Assembly (NCBI RefSeq): GCF_019029495.1
Contig: NZ_JAERQM010000003.1
Location: forward strand, 62,001-126,000
DNA: 64,000 nt
Reading direction: 5' to 3'
DNA from: Falsiroseomonas oleicola
Lineage (GTDB): Bacteria; Pseudomonadota; Alphaproteobacteria; Acetobacterales; Acetobacteraceae
Under the pieces are notes generated by a model, which was not told the origin of the DNA, ran no database searches, and saw nothing but the letters and a program-made list of their open reading frames with translations. Below, one piece after another: positions 42,606 through 52,207 of the stretch (position 1 is the first letter of the stretch; the number at the start of each line of letters is the position of its first letter). A program made the position numbers and the translations under genes.

Positions 42606-44522
42606 CTAACCGCCCGCGCACCAGGACCGCGCCATACGCGGCGCCGGGGCGAGGACGATGTCGTCGTCCGTCGCCAATAGGTTCGGATTGAGGAAGGGGT
42701 CGTGCCGCATCGCCGCCGGCCAGCGCTGCATCACCCAGCCCTGCTCGCGCTGGAAGCGCGCGATGCGCTCGGCGGATCCGGCATCGGCGCGGGTCGCGGA
42801 TTCCAGGTGCAGCAGTTCCGCATGCGGCGTGTACAGCACGCGGTAGCCATGGGCGCGGGCGCGGATGCAGATCTCGATGTCGGACCATTCGAGGGTCAGG
42901 TGCTCCGCCTCGAAACCGCCCAGGGCGTCGAACGCCGCGCGCGACATGGCCATGCAGGCGCCGGTGACAGCGCCGACATCGCGGACCACGGCCAGTTGGC
43001 TGAGATAGCCAGGGTCGGTGCCGGCGGCGAAGCGCTGGATATGCGTCGCGCGGCCCTCCGGCCCCAGCGCCACGCCACCATGCTGCAAGCGGCCATCGGG
43101 GTAGAGCAGCCGGGCGCCGACGACGCCGATGCCGGGCCGCCTGGCCTGCCCGGCCAGTTCGCCGAGCCAGCCGGGCTGCGTCACCAGCGTGTCGTTGTTG
43201 AGGAACAGCAACACCTCGCCCTTGGACTCGGTCACCGCCTGGTTGTTGGTGGCAGACCAGTTGAAGGGGCCGGGGCGGTGCAGGAGGCGGATGCGCGGCT
43301 CGGCCTCCAGCCGTCGCAGCAGGGCCAGCGCGTCATCCTCCGTGCTGCCGGTATCGACCAGCAGGATTTCCAGGGCCTGATGATCGGTGCGGTGCAGGAT
43401 GCCCTCGATGCAGGGGCCGAGCAGGTCGGCGCGATCGCGCGTCGGGATGATGATGGAGACCAGCGGCGCCGGGCCGGTGAACGCAGCGGGCACGGTGCGC
43501 GTTTCCAGCGGTGCCGGCGCGGCGCGGTGCAGCAGCACGGCGGGGATGTGGCGCACCGCTTCGGGCCGGCCGAGCGCCACCTGGCGGATCATCTCCAGCG
43601 GCGTGCCGGTTGCGGTCATGCGCGACCGGCGCAGGAAGGCCGGGCGGCCCACGGAATCCATCACCCGCAGCGGCTCCGGGCTCCAGCCCGGCTTGAAGCG
43701 CGGCGCGGCGCGCAGGCCGCCGGCGCCGATACTGTCCTCATCGGCGAAGACCATGTCGAGATCGGGTTCCTGTCGCAGGGCCAGCGCGAGTTCCGCCAGT
43801 GCCTCCGGCGCCAGGGCGTCGCCGGGGTCCAGCACGGTCAGGAACGCGCCCGTCGCCGCCGCGATCGCCTGGTCCAGCGTCGTGCCCACCGGCTGCACGG
43901 CCTCTAGCCCCGCGCGCCGCAGTGCGTCCTGCAGGGCCGCGTCGCGCCCCGGCGGCACGGCGAGGCAGAGCTGCCAGTCCGCATGGATCTGCGCATGCAA
44001 GGCGCGAATGCTGTGCAGCGCCGGCAGCACCGGTCCGTCGCCCAGCGTCAGGCAGACGGAAACGCGCGGCCCCTGCCCGAGCCGCGCGCGGATCGCCTGC
44101 TCGTCCTGCCCGGACAGCGTGCCATAGGCCTCGATCCAGAGGCGATAGGCGGCGGCATCGTCCAGCTTCGCGCCTTGCGGAAAAAGCTGGGCGAAGAGCG
44201 GCCGTGCCTGCGCCGCCACGGCCTGCCGGGCGCGCCGCACCAGCGCTTCGGCGGGGCTGACGCCGGCCGCGGCGGCCTGCCGTGCCAGCTCGTCGCGCAG
44301 ACCCTGCGGCGCATGCTGGCGGAATTCCGTCGACTCCAGGATGCCGGCGGCCGCCTGGTCCCACCCCATGCCCCGCCGCAGCGCCGCCACCAGCCCCGCC
44401 AGGCCCACCGCATCGGGCGCGCGATCCAGGCCCGCGCGATACAGCGCGAGGATCAAGGGGGCCAGGCGCTGTGCCTCCTCCATCGAGGCGAAGGGCGCGG
44501 GGCCGGGATCGGAGGGGCGCAT
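42606..44522 (-). CDS. DUF4214-GT2 glycosyltransferase fusion
   Basis: 638 residues. The N-terminal 75 residues (LILALYRAGLDRAPDAVGLAGLV ... AAGILESTEF) form a DUF4214-type repeat, found in S-layer and glycan-associated proteins. A second helical linker follows. Residues about 150-270 resemble a partial GT-A fold (VSVCLTLGDGPVLPAL, DLDMVFADEDSIG). A full GT2 domain comes next (VSIIIPTRDRADLLGPCIEG, LFLNNDTLVTQPGWL, GGFEAEHLTLEWSDIEICIR with the ED acidic motif). It is probably a cytoplasmic polysaccharide glycosyltransferase. It is isolated from the 24-32 kb glycan block by the potassium genes. Confidence 0.85.
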   Translation of the reverse strand: MRPSDPGPAPFASMEEAQRLAPLILALYRAGLDRAPDAVGLAGLVAALRRGMGWDQAAAGILESTEFRQHAPQGLRDELARQAAAAGVSPAEALVRRARQAVAAQARPLFAQLFPQGAKLDDAAAYRLWIEAYGTLSGQDEQAIRARLGQGPRVSVCLTLGDGPVLPALHSIRALHAQIHADWQLCLAVPPGRDAALQDALRRAGLEAVQPVGTTLDQAIAAATGAFLTVLDPGDALAPEALAELALALRQEPDLDMVFADEDSIGAGGLRAAPRFKPGWSPEPLRVMDSVGRPAFLRRSRMTATGTPLEMIRQVALGRPEAVRHIPAVLLHRAAPAPLETRTVPAAFTGPAPLVSIIIPTRDRADLLGPCIEGILHRTDHQALEILLVDTGSTEDDALALLRRLEAEPRIRLLHRPGPFNWSATNNQAVTESKGEVLLFLNNDTLVTQPGWLGELAGQARRPGIGVVGARLLYPDGRLQHGGVALGPEGRATHIQRFAAGTDPGYLSQLAVVRDVGAVTGACMAMSRAAFDALGGFEAEHLTLEWSDIEICIRARAHGYRVLYTPHAELLHLESATRADAGSAERIARFQREQGWVMQRWPAAMRHDPFLNPNLLATDDDIVLAPAPRMARSWCAGG

Positions 44523-44774
44523 GGGGGACGAAACACCTTGCAGTCACGTCGCGTGACCTAGCGGGCAGCGCCCTTCCCCGGCAAGCATCGTCCGGGAGTT
44601 ACGCAATCACGCCGCGCCGGTAGACGTGATCCACTCGTGATAACAGAGGGCATTTCCCACTCACTTCAACGCGAGTTGTCGATGGTTTGCCAGAATGATC
44701 GGCGACTTCGCACAGGATAGTGATGCGCCCGCCCGGCAGAGCACCAACGGCTCTGCTAGCTTGCGCGGCGCAAC

Positions 44775-45791
44775 ATGTCAGCCGAGGTGAAGCCGTTGAA
44801 CGTCGACGCGGAGGATCTGGTCGAGTTCGGCCGCAAGGTCACTATGCACCTCAATGGCCGCGAGGTGGTCGCCCAAGCCGATCGCGCCAGCGGCTACGTG
44901 TATTTCGAGGCGCCGCCGCCAGATGAGCTGGAAGCCTACTATCTCAACACCTACCAGCAGAGCTCCACGATCTATTACACGGTGGAGACCGACTACGAGC
45001 CGGGCAAGAACCGCTACCATGCGGACCGCATCCTGGCCGCCGCGCAGCATTTCGCGGGCCGAATGCCGCGCAACAGCGTCGAGCTGGGTTGCGCCTATGG
45101 GGGGCTGGTCCAGGAAATGTCGCGGCGCGGCATCGCCGCCTGTGGCTTCGACATCAATGCCAATGCGGTGGCGGAAGGCCGGACCGTCAAGGGCAACATG
45201 ACCCTGGAAGCCGGCGACAACATCACCGCCCTCAACAGCCTGAAGACACCGGTCGACCTGATCTACACGCTCCATGTGCTGGAGCATGATCCGAAGCTGG
45301 TGCAGGCCCTTCGCCTGGCACGACAGGCGCTGGCGCCGGAGGGGCTGGTCTTCGTGAGCGTGCCCAACGCGATGTATGCCGGGTCGGTGTTGCGCGGCTT
45401 CACGGCCAATCCCTGGGTGAACTACCCGCAGCATCTGCACATGCTGTCGCCCGGTGTCATTCCCGCGCTGTGCGAGGCGACAGGCTTCGTGCCCCTGGCC
45501 TGGAACACCAACCTGTTGTTCGAGACCGACAGCCAGTTGAGCGGGCTTCTCAGCGCGGAGGGCTCGAGCACGGGGCTGCCCGAGCGTCTCGCCATGCTGA
45601 TGGTGCAATCCGGTTTCGGCATGGAGTTGAACATGTTGCTGGCGCCGGCGCGCTCGGTTCTGGCCACGCGCCACGCGGCCGAGGTGAGCCTGCAGATGGC
45701 GTCGCTGGAAGTGCAGCGACGACGGGAGGTGGCGATCCGCGCCCATATGAAGGCCCCTGTGCAGGAAGGCGCCCGCGGCGAGGGCTCGTGA
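44775..45791 (+). CDS. Class I SAM-dependent methyltransferase
   Basis: 338 residues. The SAM site is NSVELGCAYGGLVQEMSRRGIAACGFDINANAV (about 98-130), with motif IV-like VDLIYTLHVLEHDPKLVQALRLARQALAPEGLVFVSVPN. It belongs to the Methyltransf_11/23 type seen on sugar or small-molecule substrates in glycan clusters. The C-terminal 110 residues are helical and family-unassigned. It lies divergently from the DUF4214-GT2 gene, with 252 bases between them holding a small palindrome (GTCACG-TCG-CGTGAC, 44543-44557). Confidence 0.83.
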   Translation: MSAEVKPLNVDAEDLVEFGRKVTMHLNGREVVAQADRASGYVYFEAPPPDELEAYYLNTYQQSSTIYYTVETDYEPGKNRYHADRILAAAQHFAGRMPRNSVELGCAYGGLVQEMSRRGIAACGFDINANAVAEGRTVKGNMTLEAGDNITALNSLKTPVDLIYTLHVLEHDPKLVQALRLARQALAPEGLVFVSVPNAMYAGSVLRGFTANPWVNYPQHLHMLSPGVIPALCEATGFVPLAWNTNLLFETDSQLSGLLSAEGSSTGLPERLAMLMVQSGFGMELNMLLAPARSVLATRHAAEVSLQMASLEVQRRREVAIRAHMKAPVQEGARGEGS

Positions 45792-45855
45792 CCCGACCAG
45801 GACCGGCGCCACGCCAAAGCCGCGCGGAGAGCATGGGGAGAACAACGCCACGACC

Positions 45856-46296
45856 ATGACGGAGACGACGCAGATCCTCTGCCCGCATTGCGATGCGATC
45901 AATCGCGTGCCGAAGGCGCGGCTGGGGGAGGCGCCACGTTGCGGCGCCTGCAAATCGCCCCTCTTCACGGGCAAGCCGGTGGCGCTGTCGGAGGATCGCT
46001 TCCGCCGGCATCTGCGCCTCAGCGGCATCCCGCTGCTGGTCGATTTCTGGGCGTCCTGGTGCGGCCCCTGCCGCGCCATGGCGCCGGCCTTCGAGGCGGC
46101 AGCGGCGGCCCTGGAGCCGCGGATACGCCTGGTCAAGGTCTCGACCGAGGAGGCGCCGGGCCTGGCGGGCGAATTGGCAATCCGCAGCATTCCGACCCTC
46201 GCCCTGTTCGCGGACGGGCAGGAGGTCTCGCGCCAGGCCGGCGCCATGTCGGCAGGGCGCATCATCGCCTGGGCCGGGGCCACAGCGCCCCGATGA
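45856..46296 (+). CDS. trxC: Thioredoxin 2
   Basis: 146 residues. The N-terminal zinc finger has C9-x2-C12 and C29-x2-C32 (LCPHCD, RCGACK). The thioredoxin fold follows with FWASWCGPCRAMAP (redox Cys69 and Cys72) and the cis-Pro loop RSIPTLALF. This zinc-finger plus WCGPC layout is diagnostic for TrxC. It is a cytosolic disulfide reductase, usually stress-induced. It stands upstream of a modC remnant and an arsenite module, so it could supply reducing power, though no operon link is certain. Confidence 0.95.
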   Translation: MTETTQILCPHCDAINRVPKARLGEAPRCGACKSPLFTGKPVALSEDRFRRHLRLSGIPLLVDFWASWCGPCRAMAPAFEAAAAALEPRIRLVKVSTEEAPGLAGELAIRSIPTLALFADGQEVSRQAGAMSAGRIIAWAGATAPR

Positions 46297-46304
46297 CAGG
46301 GATT

Positions 46305-46735
46305 TCACCGACAGCCGGCGGACATGATGTGGATCGCCTCTCGCAGCAGAGAGACGGTGCAGTCCTCCCCGGCCGCCAGGCCGTTGCGCAGCGCCGCGTG
46401 CAACGGCATCGAGAAGCCAAGCGTGCCGCCCGCGGCATCGCCGACATCGAGCGTGACGCGCGCCTCCTCCCCCCATCGGCAGCAGGTCCACCACGCGCGC
46501 CGGGACGGGGTTTTCGCGTTCACCGGCGGAGGTTCGGCCCCGGCGATGCAGCACGATGCCGGAACCCGCGACCGCGATGCATCACCACCATGCGGTCGGC
46601 CAGCGCCAGTGCCTCCTCCAGGTCGTGCGTCACCAGCAGGATCGGGATGGCGAGGCTACGCCGCAACACGGCCAATTCGGTCTGCAGGCGCCGGCGCAGT
46701 CGATGCGCCCCTGCTCGACCTGTCGAGCTCATGTG
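46305..46735 (-). pseudogene. modC: modC remnant: 5'-truncated, frameshifted molybdate ABC ATPase
   Basis: Three minus-strand pieces in different frames join into one ModC C-terminal half. The first is LRRRLQTELAVLRRSL ... PILLVTHDLEEALALADRMVVM (D-loop end to switch His, about 46530-46690). The second is GSGIVLHRRG ... VPARVVDLLPMG, and the third EEARVTLDVGDAAGGTLGFSMPLHAALRNGLAAGE (TOBE-like) ending at the 46305 stop. A frameshift near 46555 and another in a run of six G (about 46470) break the frame. Walker A, the Q-loop and the signature motif are absent. No modA or modB is next to it, so the operon was lost here. Confidence 0.75.
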
Positions 46736-46830
46736 CAGGGATCCCTTTCAAAGGCATCGTCTGGCGGAACCTGGCCGCGGGTCGCCGAGGACACCCCTTG
46801 CAATCCTGACCGGCACCTTTCACATCGGCA

Positions 46831-46846
46831 TTCGACGATATACGAA
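46831..46846. promoter_or_regulatory. Candidate ArsR operator
   Basis: TTCGACGATATACGAA has TTCG/CGAA half-sites around an AT-rich centre, a pattern like ArsR-family operators. It lies about 40 bases upstream of the arsR-like start in an otherwise GC-rich region. Confidence 0.45.
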
Positions 46847-46884
46847 AGTGACCGGCCCTGCTCGACCGCGCCAACAAGACAGCC

Positions 46885-47235
46885 GTGCCCGCCGCCGAAG
46901 CCGATGCGATCGCCGCGGTGGCCAAGGCGCTGGCGCACCCGGCGCGGGTGAGGATCATCGCCTTCCTGCTATCCCGGCCGGGATGCATCGGCGGTGACAT
47001 CGTGGACGAGGTCGGCCTCGCCCAGTCCACCGTCTCCGAACATCTGCGCATCCTGAAGGCCTCGGGTCTGGTGGTCGGCACGATCGAACATCCCCGCATC
47101 TGCTACTCGCTCGACCCGTCCGTGCTGGTCCCGCTGCGGGGCCTCATCGGCGCTATCGCGTCACGCGCCGTCGGGGAGGAGGCGGCGTGTTGCTACACGC
47201 CCCAGGGCTGCATCCCAAAGAAGACCAACAGATGA
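46885..47235 (+). CDS. arsR: ArsR/SmtB-family transcriptional regulator
   Basis: 116 residues from a GTG at 46885. The winged helix has ALAHPARVRIIAFLL and the recognition helix LAQSTVSEHLRILKASGLV. Cysteines at 34, 73, 102, 103 and 109 (AACCYTPQGC) provide plausible arsenite or metal ligands. The C-terminal CC...C arrangement is not the classical ELCVCDL site of E. coli ArsR but resembles alternative C-terminal As(III) sites. The next plus-strand gene is an ACR3 arsenite exporter, which supports an arsenic role; repression would be relieved by As(III). Confidence 0.82.
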   Translation: MPAAEADAIAAVAKALAHPARVRIIAFLLSRPGCIGGDIVDEVGLAQSTVSEHLRILKASGLVVGTIEHPRICYSLDPSVLVPLRGLIGAIASRAVGEEAACCYTPQGCIPKKTNR

Positions 47236-47404
47236 CAGCACACGCCATCTGTGGCCCGCCCATGGGCTGGGCGACTGGCATCTGCGGCGCCGATCTGCAC
47301 CGAAAGCGGCCGGGTTCGTGGCGAATGGCGCGATCAGCGCTTTGATGCGGGAACACGACGGCGAGGATCATCGAAATGCCGCTGCTGAAATCCGACAAGA
47401 GTAG

Positions 47405-48493
47405 GTGAAGAACAAGATGTCCGCATTCGAACGCTATCTCTCGATCTGGGTCGCGCTGGCCATCCTGGCCGGCGTGGCGCTGGGCCAGCTCGTGCCGGGT
47501 CTCGTCGCGTTTCTGGCCAGCCTGCAATACGGCTCGGTCAACCTCGTCGTCGCTGTCCTGATCTGGTTCATGGTCTATCCCATGATGGTGGCGGTGGACT
47601 TTCGCGCACTGGCCCGTGTGCATGAACGTCCCAAGGGGATGATCATCACGCTTGTCGTGAACTGGCTGATCAAGCCCTTCACCATGGCCGCGCTCGGCCT
47701 GCTGTTCTTCGAGTGGATCTTCGCGCCCTTCATCGAACCGGGCACCGCCGGGCAGTACATCGCCGGCATGATCCTGCTGGGCACGGCGCCCTGTACGGCC
47801 ATGGTCTTCGTCTGGTCCCAGATGACGAAGGGCGATCCGAACTATACGCTGGCGCAGGTGTCGCTCAACGATGCGGTGATGGTGTTCGCCTACGCACCCA
47901 TCGTTGCGCTTCTGCTGGGCGTGACCGACATCGTCGTGCCGTGGGAGACGCTGGTGCTGTCGGTGGTGCTCTACGTCGTCATCCCGCTGGCGGCGGGTGT
48001 GCTGACGCGGGCGCGGATGACGCGGGGCGCCGCGAACCCTGGCCAGGCCGAGGCGGCGGTTGCCGCCTTCACAGCCAGGATCAAGCCTTTCTCCGTCGTG
48101 GGGCTGCTGGCGACGGTGGTGCTGCTGTTCGGCTTCCAGGGCGAGGTGCTCGTCAGCCAACCCCTGGTGATCGCGATGATCGCCATACCGCTGCTGATCC
48201 AGTCCTACGGCATGTTCGCCGTGGCCTATTGGGCCGCCAAGGCGTGGCGCGTTCCGCACAAGGTGGCGGCACCCTGCGCCATGATCGGCACTTCGAACTT
48301 CTTCGAACTGGCAGTGGCGGTGGCCATCGGGCTGTTTGGCCTGAATTCGATCGCGGCCCTCGTCACCGTGGTGGGTGTGCTGGTGGAAGTGCCGGTGATG
48401 CTGTCGCTCGTCTGGTTCGCCAATCGCACGACCCATTGGTTTCCGGCCGAGGAATCCACCACCGGCGTGGTCCGGACAGGGCAGCAGAGCTGA
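47405..48493 (+). CDS. arsB: ACR3-family arsenite efflux transporter
   Basis: 362 residues from the GTG at 47405; an ATG at 47417 is also possible. There are ten hydrophobic segments, with [15 protein letters not shown] containing the Cys that is essential in ACR3 proteins, [12 protein letters not shown], and the conserved [21 protein letters not shown]3 exports As(III) in exchange for protons across the inner membrane. The 169-base gap to arsR contains no recognisable gene and no arsC is present, so arsenate reduction must come from elsewhere. Naming varies (arsB/acr3). Confidence 0.92.
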   Translation: MKNKMSAFERYLSIWVALAILAGVALGQLVPGLVAFLASLQYGSVNLVVAVLIWFMVYPMMVAVDFRALARVHERPKGMIITLVVNWLIKPFTMAALGLLFFEWIFAPFIEPGTAGQYIAGMILLGTAPCTAMVFVWSQMTKGDPNYTLAQVSLNDAVMVFAYAPIVALLLGVTDIVVPWETLVLSVVLYVVIPLAAGVLTRARMTRGAANPGQAEAAVAAFTARIKPFSVVGLLATVVLLFGFQGEVLVSQPLVIAMIAIPLLIQSYGMFAVAYWAAKAWRVPHKVAAPCAMIGTSNFFELAVAVAIGLFGLNSIAALVTVVGVLVEVPVMLSLVWFANRTTHWFPAEESTTGVVRTGQQS

Positions 48494-48671
48494 TCTGTCG
48501 CAACGCCCTCACCGCGCTCGACCATGTGAATACCGAAACGCCGATGGCGACCGCCTGAAAGACCTGCGGGACGAGGTCCGCCATCCAGCGCCTTCGTGCC
48601 GGGCAGGCGTTGACGATGGTGGGCGAAGGCCTGCGGCCCGGTGCAGCGGGGTTTCCACGAGGCATCGGAAG

Positions 48672-50489
48672 CTACCCTGCTCCGGGAGTCACAATGCCAG
48701 CCGAGAGCGGTTGTGCCAGCCTGTGGCACGCCGGCGCCACGGATGCGCCGTTGGCTGCGATAGCAGCCGCGCCCGTCTCCGAAGCCAGAAGCCGCACCGC
48801 CTCGAACTGCGAGAGAAACACGTGGCCCTTGAAATGCTCGAAGAAGTCCGAGCGCTTCAGCGCATCCATCACCGGTCCCTTCACCTCCGACAAATGGAAG
48901 CCGACACCGGCCGCGTGCAGGCGATCCGCGATAGCCTCCAGACTTTCGAGCGCACTGGCGTCGATCAGGTTCACCGCCGGGCACATGAGGATGACATGTC
49001 GCAACGCGGGACGCGCGGCCGCCTCTGCGTAGATGCGGTCCTCGAGAGCGCGCGCATTCGCGAAGTACAGGCTTTCATCCACGCGCAGGGACAGGATCCT
49101 CGGATCGGTGACCACCGCGTGCCGGTCCACATTGCGGAAATGCTCGGTGCCGGGCACCTGCCCGACGATCGCCATGTGCGGCGTGCTGGTGCGCCACAGG
49201 AACAACAGCAGCGACAATGCCACGCCCGCCACGATCCCGGCCTCCACACCGACAAGAAGGACCAGAAGGATGGTCACGGCCATCGCCGCGAAGTCCGCCT
49301 TTGAATAGGTGAAGGTACGCCGTATCGCCTTCAGGTCCACCAGCGACAGCACAGCGACGATGATGGTGGCCGCCAGCACCGCCTGCGGCAGCAAGCGGAA
49401 CAGCGGAGTCAGGAACAGCGTGGCTGCCAGGATGCCGATGGCGGTGATCGCACCCGCCAGGGGCGTTTCGGCGCCGGCATCGAAGTTCACCACCGAGCGT
49501 GCGAAGCCGCCCGTCACCGGATAACCGCCCGAAAGCGCCGCGGCGATGTTCGAGGTGCCGAGGCCCACAAGCTCCTGGTTCGCCTCGATGCGCTGGCGCC
49601 GCTTCGCGGCCAGTGTCTGCGCGACAGAGACGGATTCCACGAATCCCACCAGGCTGATCAGCAGCGCAGCGGGCAGCAACTGCACCCACAACTCGCCATC
49701 GAATACAGGCCACGCGAAGGGCGGCAGGCCGGCGGGGATCTCGCCCACGATCTTCACACCCTGCCGGTCCAGGCCAAAGGCTGCGACCAGGAGAATGGAG
49801 ACCAGGATGGCGGCGAGCGGCCCCGCCTTGGCCAGCAGATCGGCCAGCCGCGGCCTGAGGCCAAATGCAACCAGGCGCGGCTTCAACCGCTTGCGCACCC
49901 AGAACAGAAAGCCGACCGATGACACCCCGATCAGCAGCGTGAAGATGTTGGTTGCCGTGATCCGGCCGAGAATCCCCTCGATGATGCGCGGCAGCGTGTC
50001 GCCCTCCGCATGGATGCCCAGGATATGCTTGAGCTGGCTGGCCGCGATCAGGATGCCCGACGCCGTGATGAAGCCCGAGATCACCGGATGGCTGAGGAAG
50101 TTCGCGAGGAACCCCAGCCGCAGCATCGCCATCACCACCAGGATCAGCCCCGACAGAAAGGCCAGCGTGACCGCCGCGGCGAGATAGGCGGCCGTGCCCT
50201 GCGCCGCGATCGGTGCCAGGGCCGCCGCTGTCATCAACGACACCACGGCCACCGGACCCACGGCAAGCGTGCGACTGGTTCCAAACACGGCATAGGCGAT
50301 CAGCGGCAGAATGGAGGCATAGAGCCCGACCACCGGCGGCAGGCCGGCCAGCATGGCGTAGGCGAGGCTCTGCGGCACCAGCATGATGGTCACGATGACT
50401 GCGGCGAACAGATCGTTCACCGCTTCGCCGCGCGTGTAGCGCGGTGCCCAGTCCAGGATGGGGAACAGGCGTTTCAGGCGCGTGCTCAT
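48672..50489 (-). CDS. SulP-family anion transporter with STAS domain
   Basis: 605 residues from the ATG at 50489. The SulP signature region is near the N-terminus (VPQSLAYAMLAGLPPVVGLYASILPLIAYAVFGTSRTLAVGP). About a dozen membrane helices follow, including NIAAALSGGYPVTGGFARSVVN. A C-terminal STAS domain (about 465-580; HVILMCPAVNLIDASALESL) ends the protein. It starts 1 base after the SQR fusion stop. In this context it probably moves sulfate or sulfite produced by sulfide oxidation; family members also carry bicarbonate, so the substrate is inferred from context. Confidence 0.92.
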   Translation of the reverse strand: MSTRLKRLFPILDWAPRYTRGEAVNDLFAAVIVTIMLVPQSLAYAMLAGLPPVVGLYASILPLIAYAVFGTSRTLAVGPVAVVSLMTAAALAPIAAQGTAAYLAAAVTLAFLSGLILVVMAMLRLGFLANFLSHPVISGFITASGILIAASQLKHILGIHAEGDTLPRIIEGILGRITATNIFTLLIGVSSVGFLFWVRKRLKPRLVAFGLRPRLADLLAKAGPLAAILVSILLVAAFGLDRQGVKIVGEIPAGLPPFAWPVFDGELWVQLLPAALLISLVGFVESVSVAQTLAAKRRQRIEANQELVGLGTSNIAAALSGGYPVTGGFARSVVNFDAGAETPLAGAITAIGILAATLFLTPLFRLLPQAVLAATIIVAVLSLVDLKAIRRTFTYSKADFAAMAVTILLVLLVGVEAGIVAGVALSLLLFLWRTSTPHMAIVGQVPGTEHFRNVDRHAVVTDPRILSLRVDESLYFANARALEDRIYAEAAARPALRHVILMCPAVNLIDASALESLEAIADRLHAAGVGFHLSEVKGPVMDALKRSDFFEHFKGHVFLSQFEAVRLLASETGAAAIAANGASVAPACHRLAQPLSAGIVTPGAG

Positions 50490-50490
50490 C

Positions 50491-52164
50491 TCACGCCGCC
50501 ATCTGCGGCTTGGCCATCCACTCACGGCCGCGCAACATGGCCTGCCAGTAGATCGGCGGCAGCATCCGCTCCTTGAGCAGCCAGGCGAGATGGCTGGGCT
50601 GGGTGCCATCGATCAGCCAGGCCGGAAAGCTCGGCAGCAGCTTGCCGCCATAGCCGAATTCGGCAAGCACGATTTTGCCGCGCTCGACGGTAAGCGGGCA
50701 GGAACCGTAGCCATCATAGTGCGCATCGGCCTCGGCGGTGGCGCCCAGATCCTTCAGCAGGTTATGCGCCACCACCGGCGCCTGCTTGCGCGCGGCCGCC
50801 GCCGTCTTGGCGTTGGGCGCATTGCAGGCATCGCCGAGGCCATAGACGCCAGGCAGCGTCTTGTGGCGCAGCGTCGCCTGGTCGACATCGACCCATCCGG
50901 CGGCATCCGCCAGCGGCGAGACACGGATGAAGTCCGGCGCCTTCTGCGGCGGCACGGCGTGCAGCAGGTCGAACTCGGTCTCGACAATGGTCTTCGAGCC
51001 ATCGGCCTCGGTGCGGCTGAACCAGGCGCGCCGCGCCGGCCCATCGACCCGCGTCAGCGTGTGCTGGAAATGCAGCTGCGCCTTGTAGCGCTCGATATAG
51101 CGCATCAGCGCGGGAACATAGGCCGCCACGCCGAACAGCACCGCGCCGGCATTGTAGAAGTCGATCGAGATGTCCTTGAGCCGGCCGCTGCGCAGCCAGT
51201 GATCCCCCGAAAGATACAGCGCCTTCTGCGGCGCGCCGGCGCATTTGATCGGCATCGGCGGCTGGGTGAAGATCGCGCGACCGGACTTCAAGCCCTGCAC
51301 GCATTCCCAGGTATAGGGCGCGAGGTCGTAGCGGTAGTTGGAGGTCACGCCATTGCGGCCGAGTGTCTCGGACAGACCCTCGATGCCGTCCCAGTTCAGC
51401 TTGAGCCCGGGCGCCACGACCAGCGCCGTGTACTTCACGACGCGGCAGCCATCGAGGATGACAGCGCGCTTCTCCGGCTCGAACGCCGCCACCGCGGCCT
51501 TGATCCAGCGCACGCCGGGCGGGATCAGTGAGGCCATGGTCTTGGCGGTCGTCGCAGGGTCGAAGATGCCGCCGCCGACCATGGTCCAGCCCGGCTGGTA
51601 GTAGTGGATTTCGGCCGGGTCGATGATGGCGATGTCGAGGCCGGGCTGGCGGGACTTCAGGCTGGAGGCAAGCGACACGCCCGCCGCACCGCCGCCGACG
51701 ATCACCACGGTATGCGTGGCGTCAGCCACGTCGGTGGGCGTGCGCCCGCCATTGGCGATCCGGCGTGCGACGGCACCCATGTCATAGCCTGCCGCCTTGG
51801 TGGCGCTGAGGATTTCCGGCAGTGGTCGTCCCTGGGCGGCCTCCGCCAGCGACCACAGCGTGGCGGACCGGGTGCCGGTTCGGCAATAAGCGAAGACCGG
51901 CTTGGGCAGACTGGCGAACAGCGCGCCGAAAGCCGCAGCGTCGCTGTCCTTCACCTGGCCGGAGATCACCGGCTGATAGGCCGCCTGCAGGCCGGCGGCC
52001 GCGGCCGCCGCCTCTATCTCCGCAAAGCCCGGCTGGTCGGCGCCCTCGCCATCCGGCCGGTTGCAGATGATGGATCGGAACCCGGCCGCTGCGATGCCTG
52101 CCAGGGCCTCCGGCAGGATCTGTTCCGATACCGAGAGGCTCGGGTTGATTCGCTTCGGCTGCAT
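50491..52164 (-). CDS. DUF442 (TIGR01244)-sulfide:quinone oxidoreductase fusion
   Basis: 557 residues from the ATG at 52164, with GGGAGAAG upstream. Residues 1-135 are a phosphatase-like DUF442 domain (ILPEALAGIAAAGFRSIICNRPDGE; Cys94 in FAYCRTGTRSATLW). From about 152 an FAD/NAD(P) flavoprotein begins (VVIVGGGAAGVSLASSL). It has MPIKCAGAPQKALYL with a redox-candidate Cys and YGLGDACNAPNAKTAAAARKQAPVV, the SQR type II layout. The flavoprotein should pass electrons from sulfide to quinone, making persulfide; the DUF442 Cys could take the persulfide. It is fifth in the operon behind the BigR-type regulator. The fusion is known in other proteobacteria. Confidence 0.88.
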   Translation of the reverse strand: MQPKRINPSLSVSEQILPEALAGIAAAGFRSIICNRPDGEGADQPGFAEIEAAAAAAGLQAAYQPVISGQVKDSDAAAFGALFASLPKPVFAYCRTGTRSATLWSLAEAAQGRPLPEILSATKAAGYDMGAVARRIANGGRTPTDVADATHTVVIVGGGAAGVSLASSLKSRQPGLDIAIIDPAEIHYYQPGWTMVGGGIFDPATTAKTMASLIPPGVRWIKAAVAAFEPEKRAVILDGCRVVKYTALVVAPGLKLNWDGIEGLSETLGRNGVTSNYRYDLAPYTWECVQGLKSGRAIFTQPPMPIKCAGAPQKALYLSGDHWLRSGRLKDISIDFYNAGAVLFGVAAYVPALMRYIERYKAQLHFQHTLTRVDGPARRAWFSRTEADGSKTIVETEFDLLHAVPPQKAPDFIRVSPLADAAGWVDVDQATLRHKTLPGVYGLGDACNAPNAKTAAAARKQAPVVAHNLLKDLGATAEADAHYDGYGSCPLTVERGKIVLAEFGYGGKLLPSFPAWLIDGTQPSHLAWLLKERMLPPIYWQAMLRGREWMAKPQMAA

Positions 52165-52207
52165 GGCTGCTTCTCCCGGAGTTTTTTGGCCGCGGCGGCG
52201 GCAGGTC

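Noticed and set aside
47236-47404. Possible small gene between arsR and the ACR3 gene
   Set aside because: Open frames exist on both strands, but there is no ribosome site or recognisable motif; arsC features are absent.
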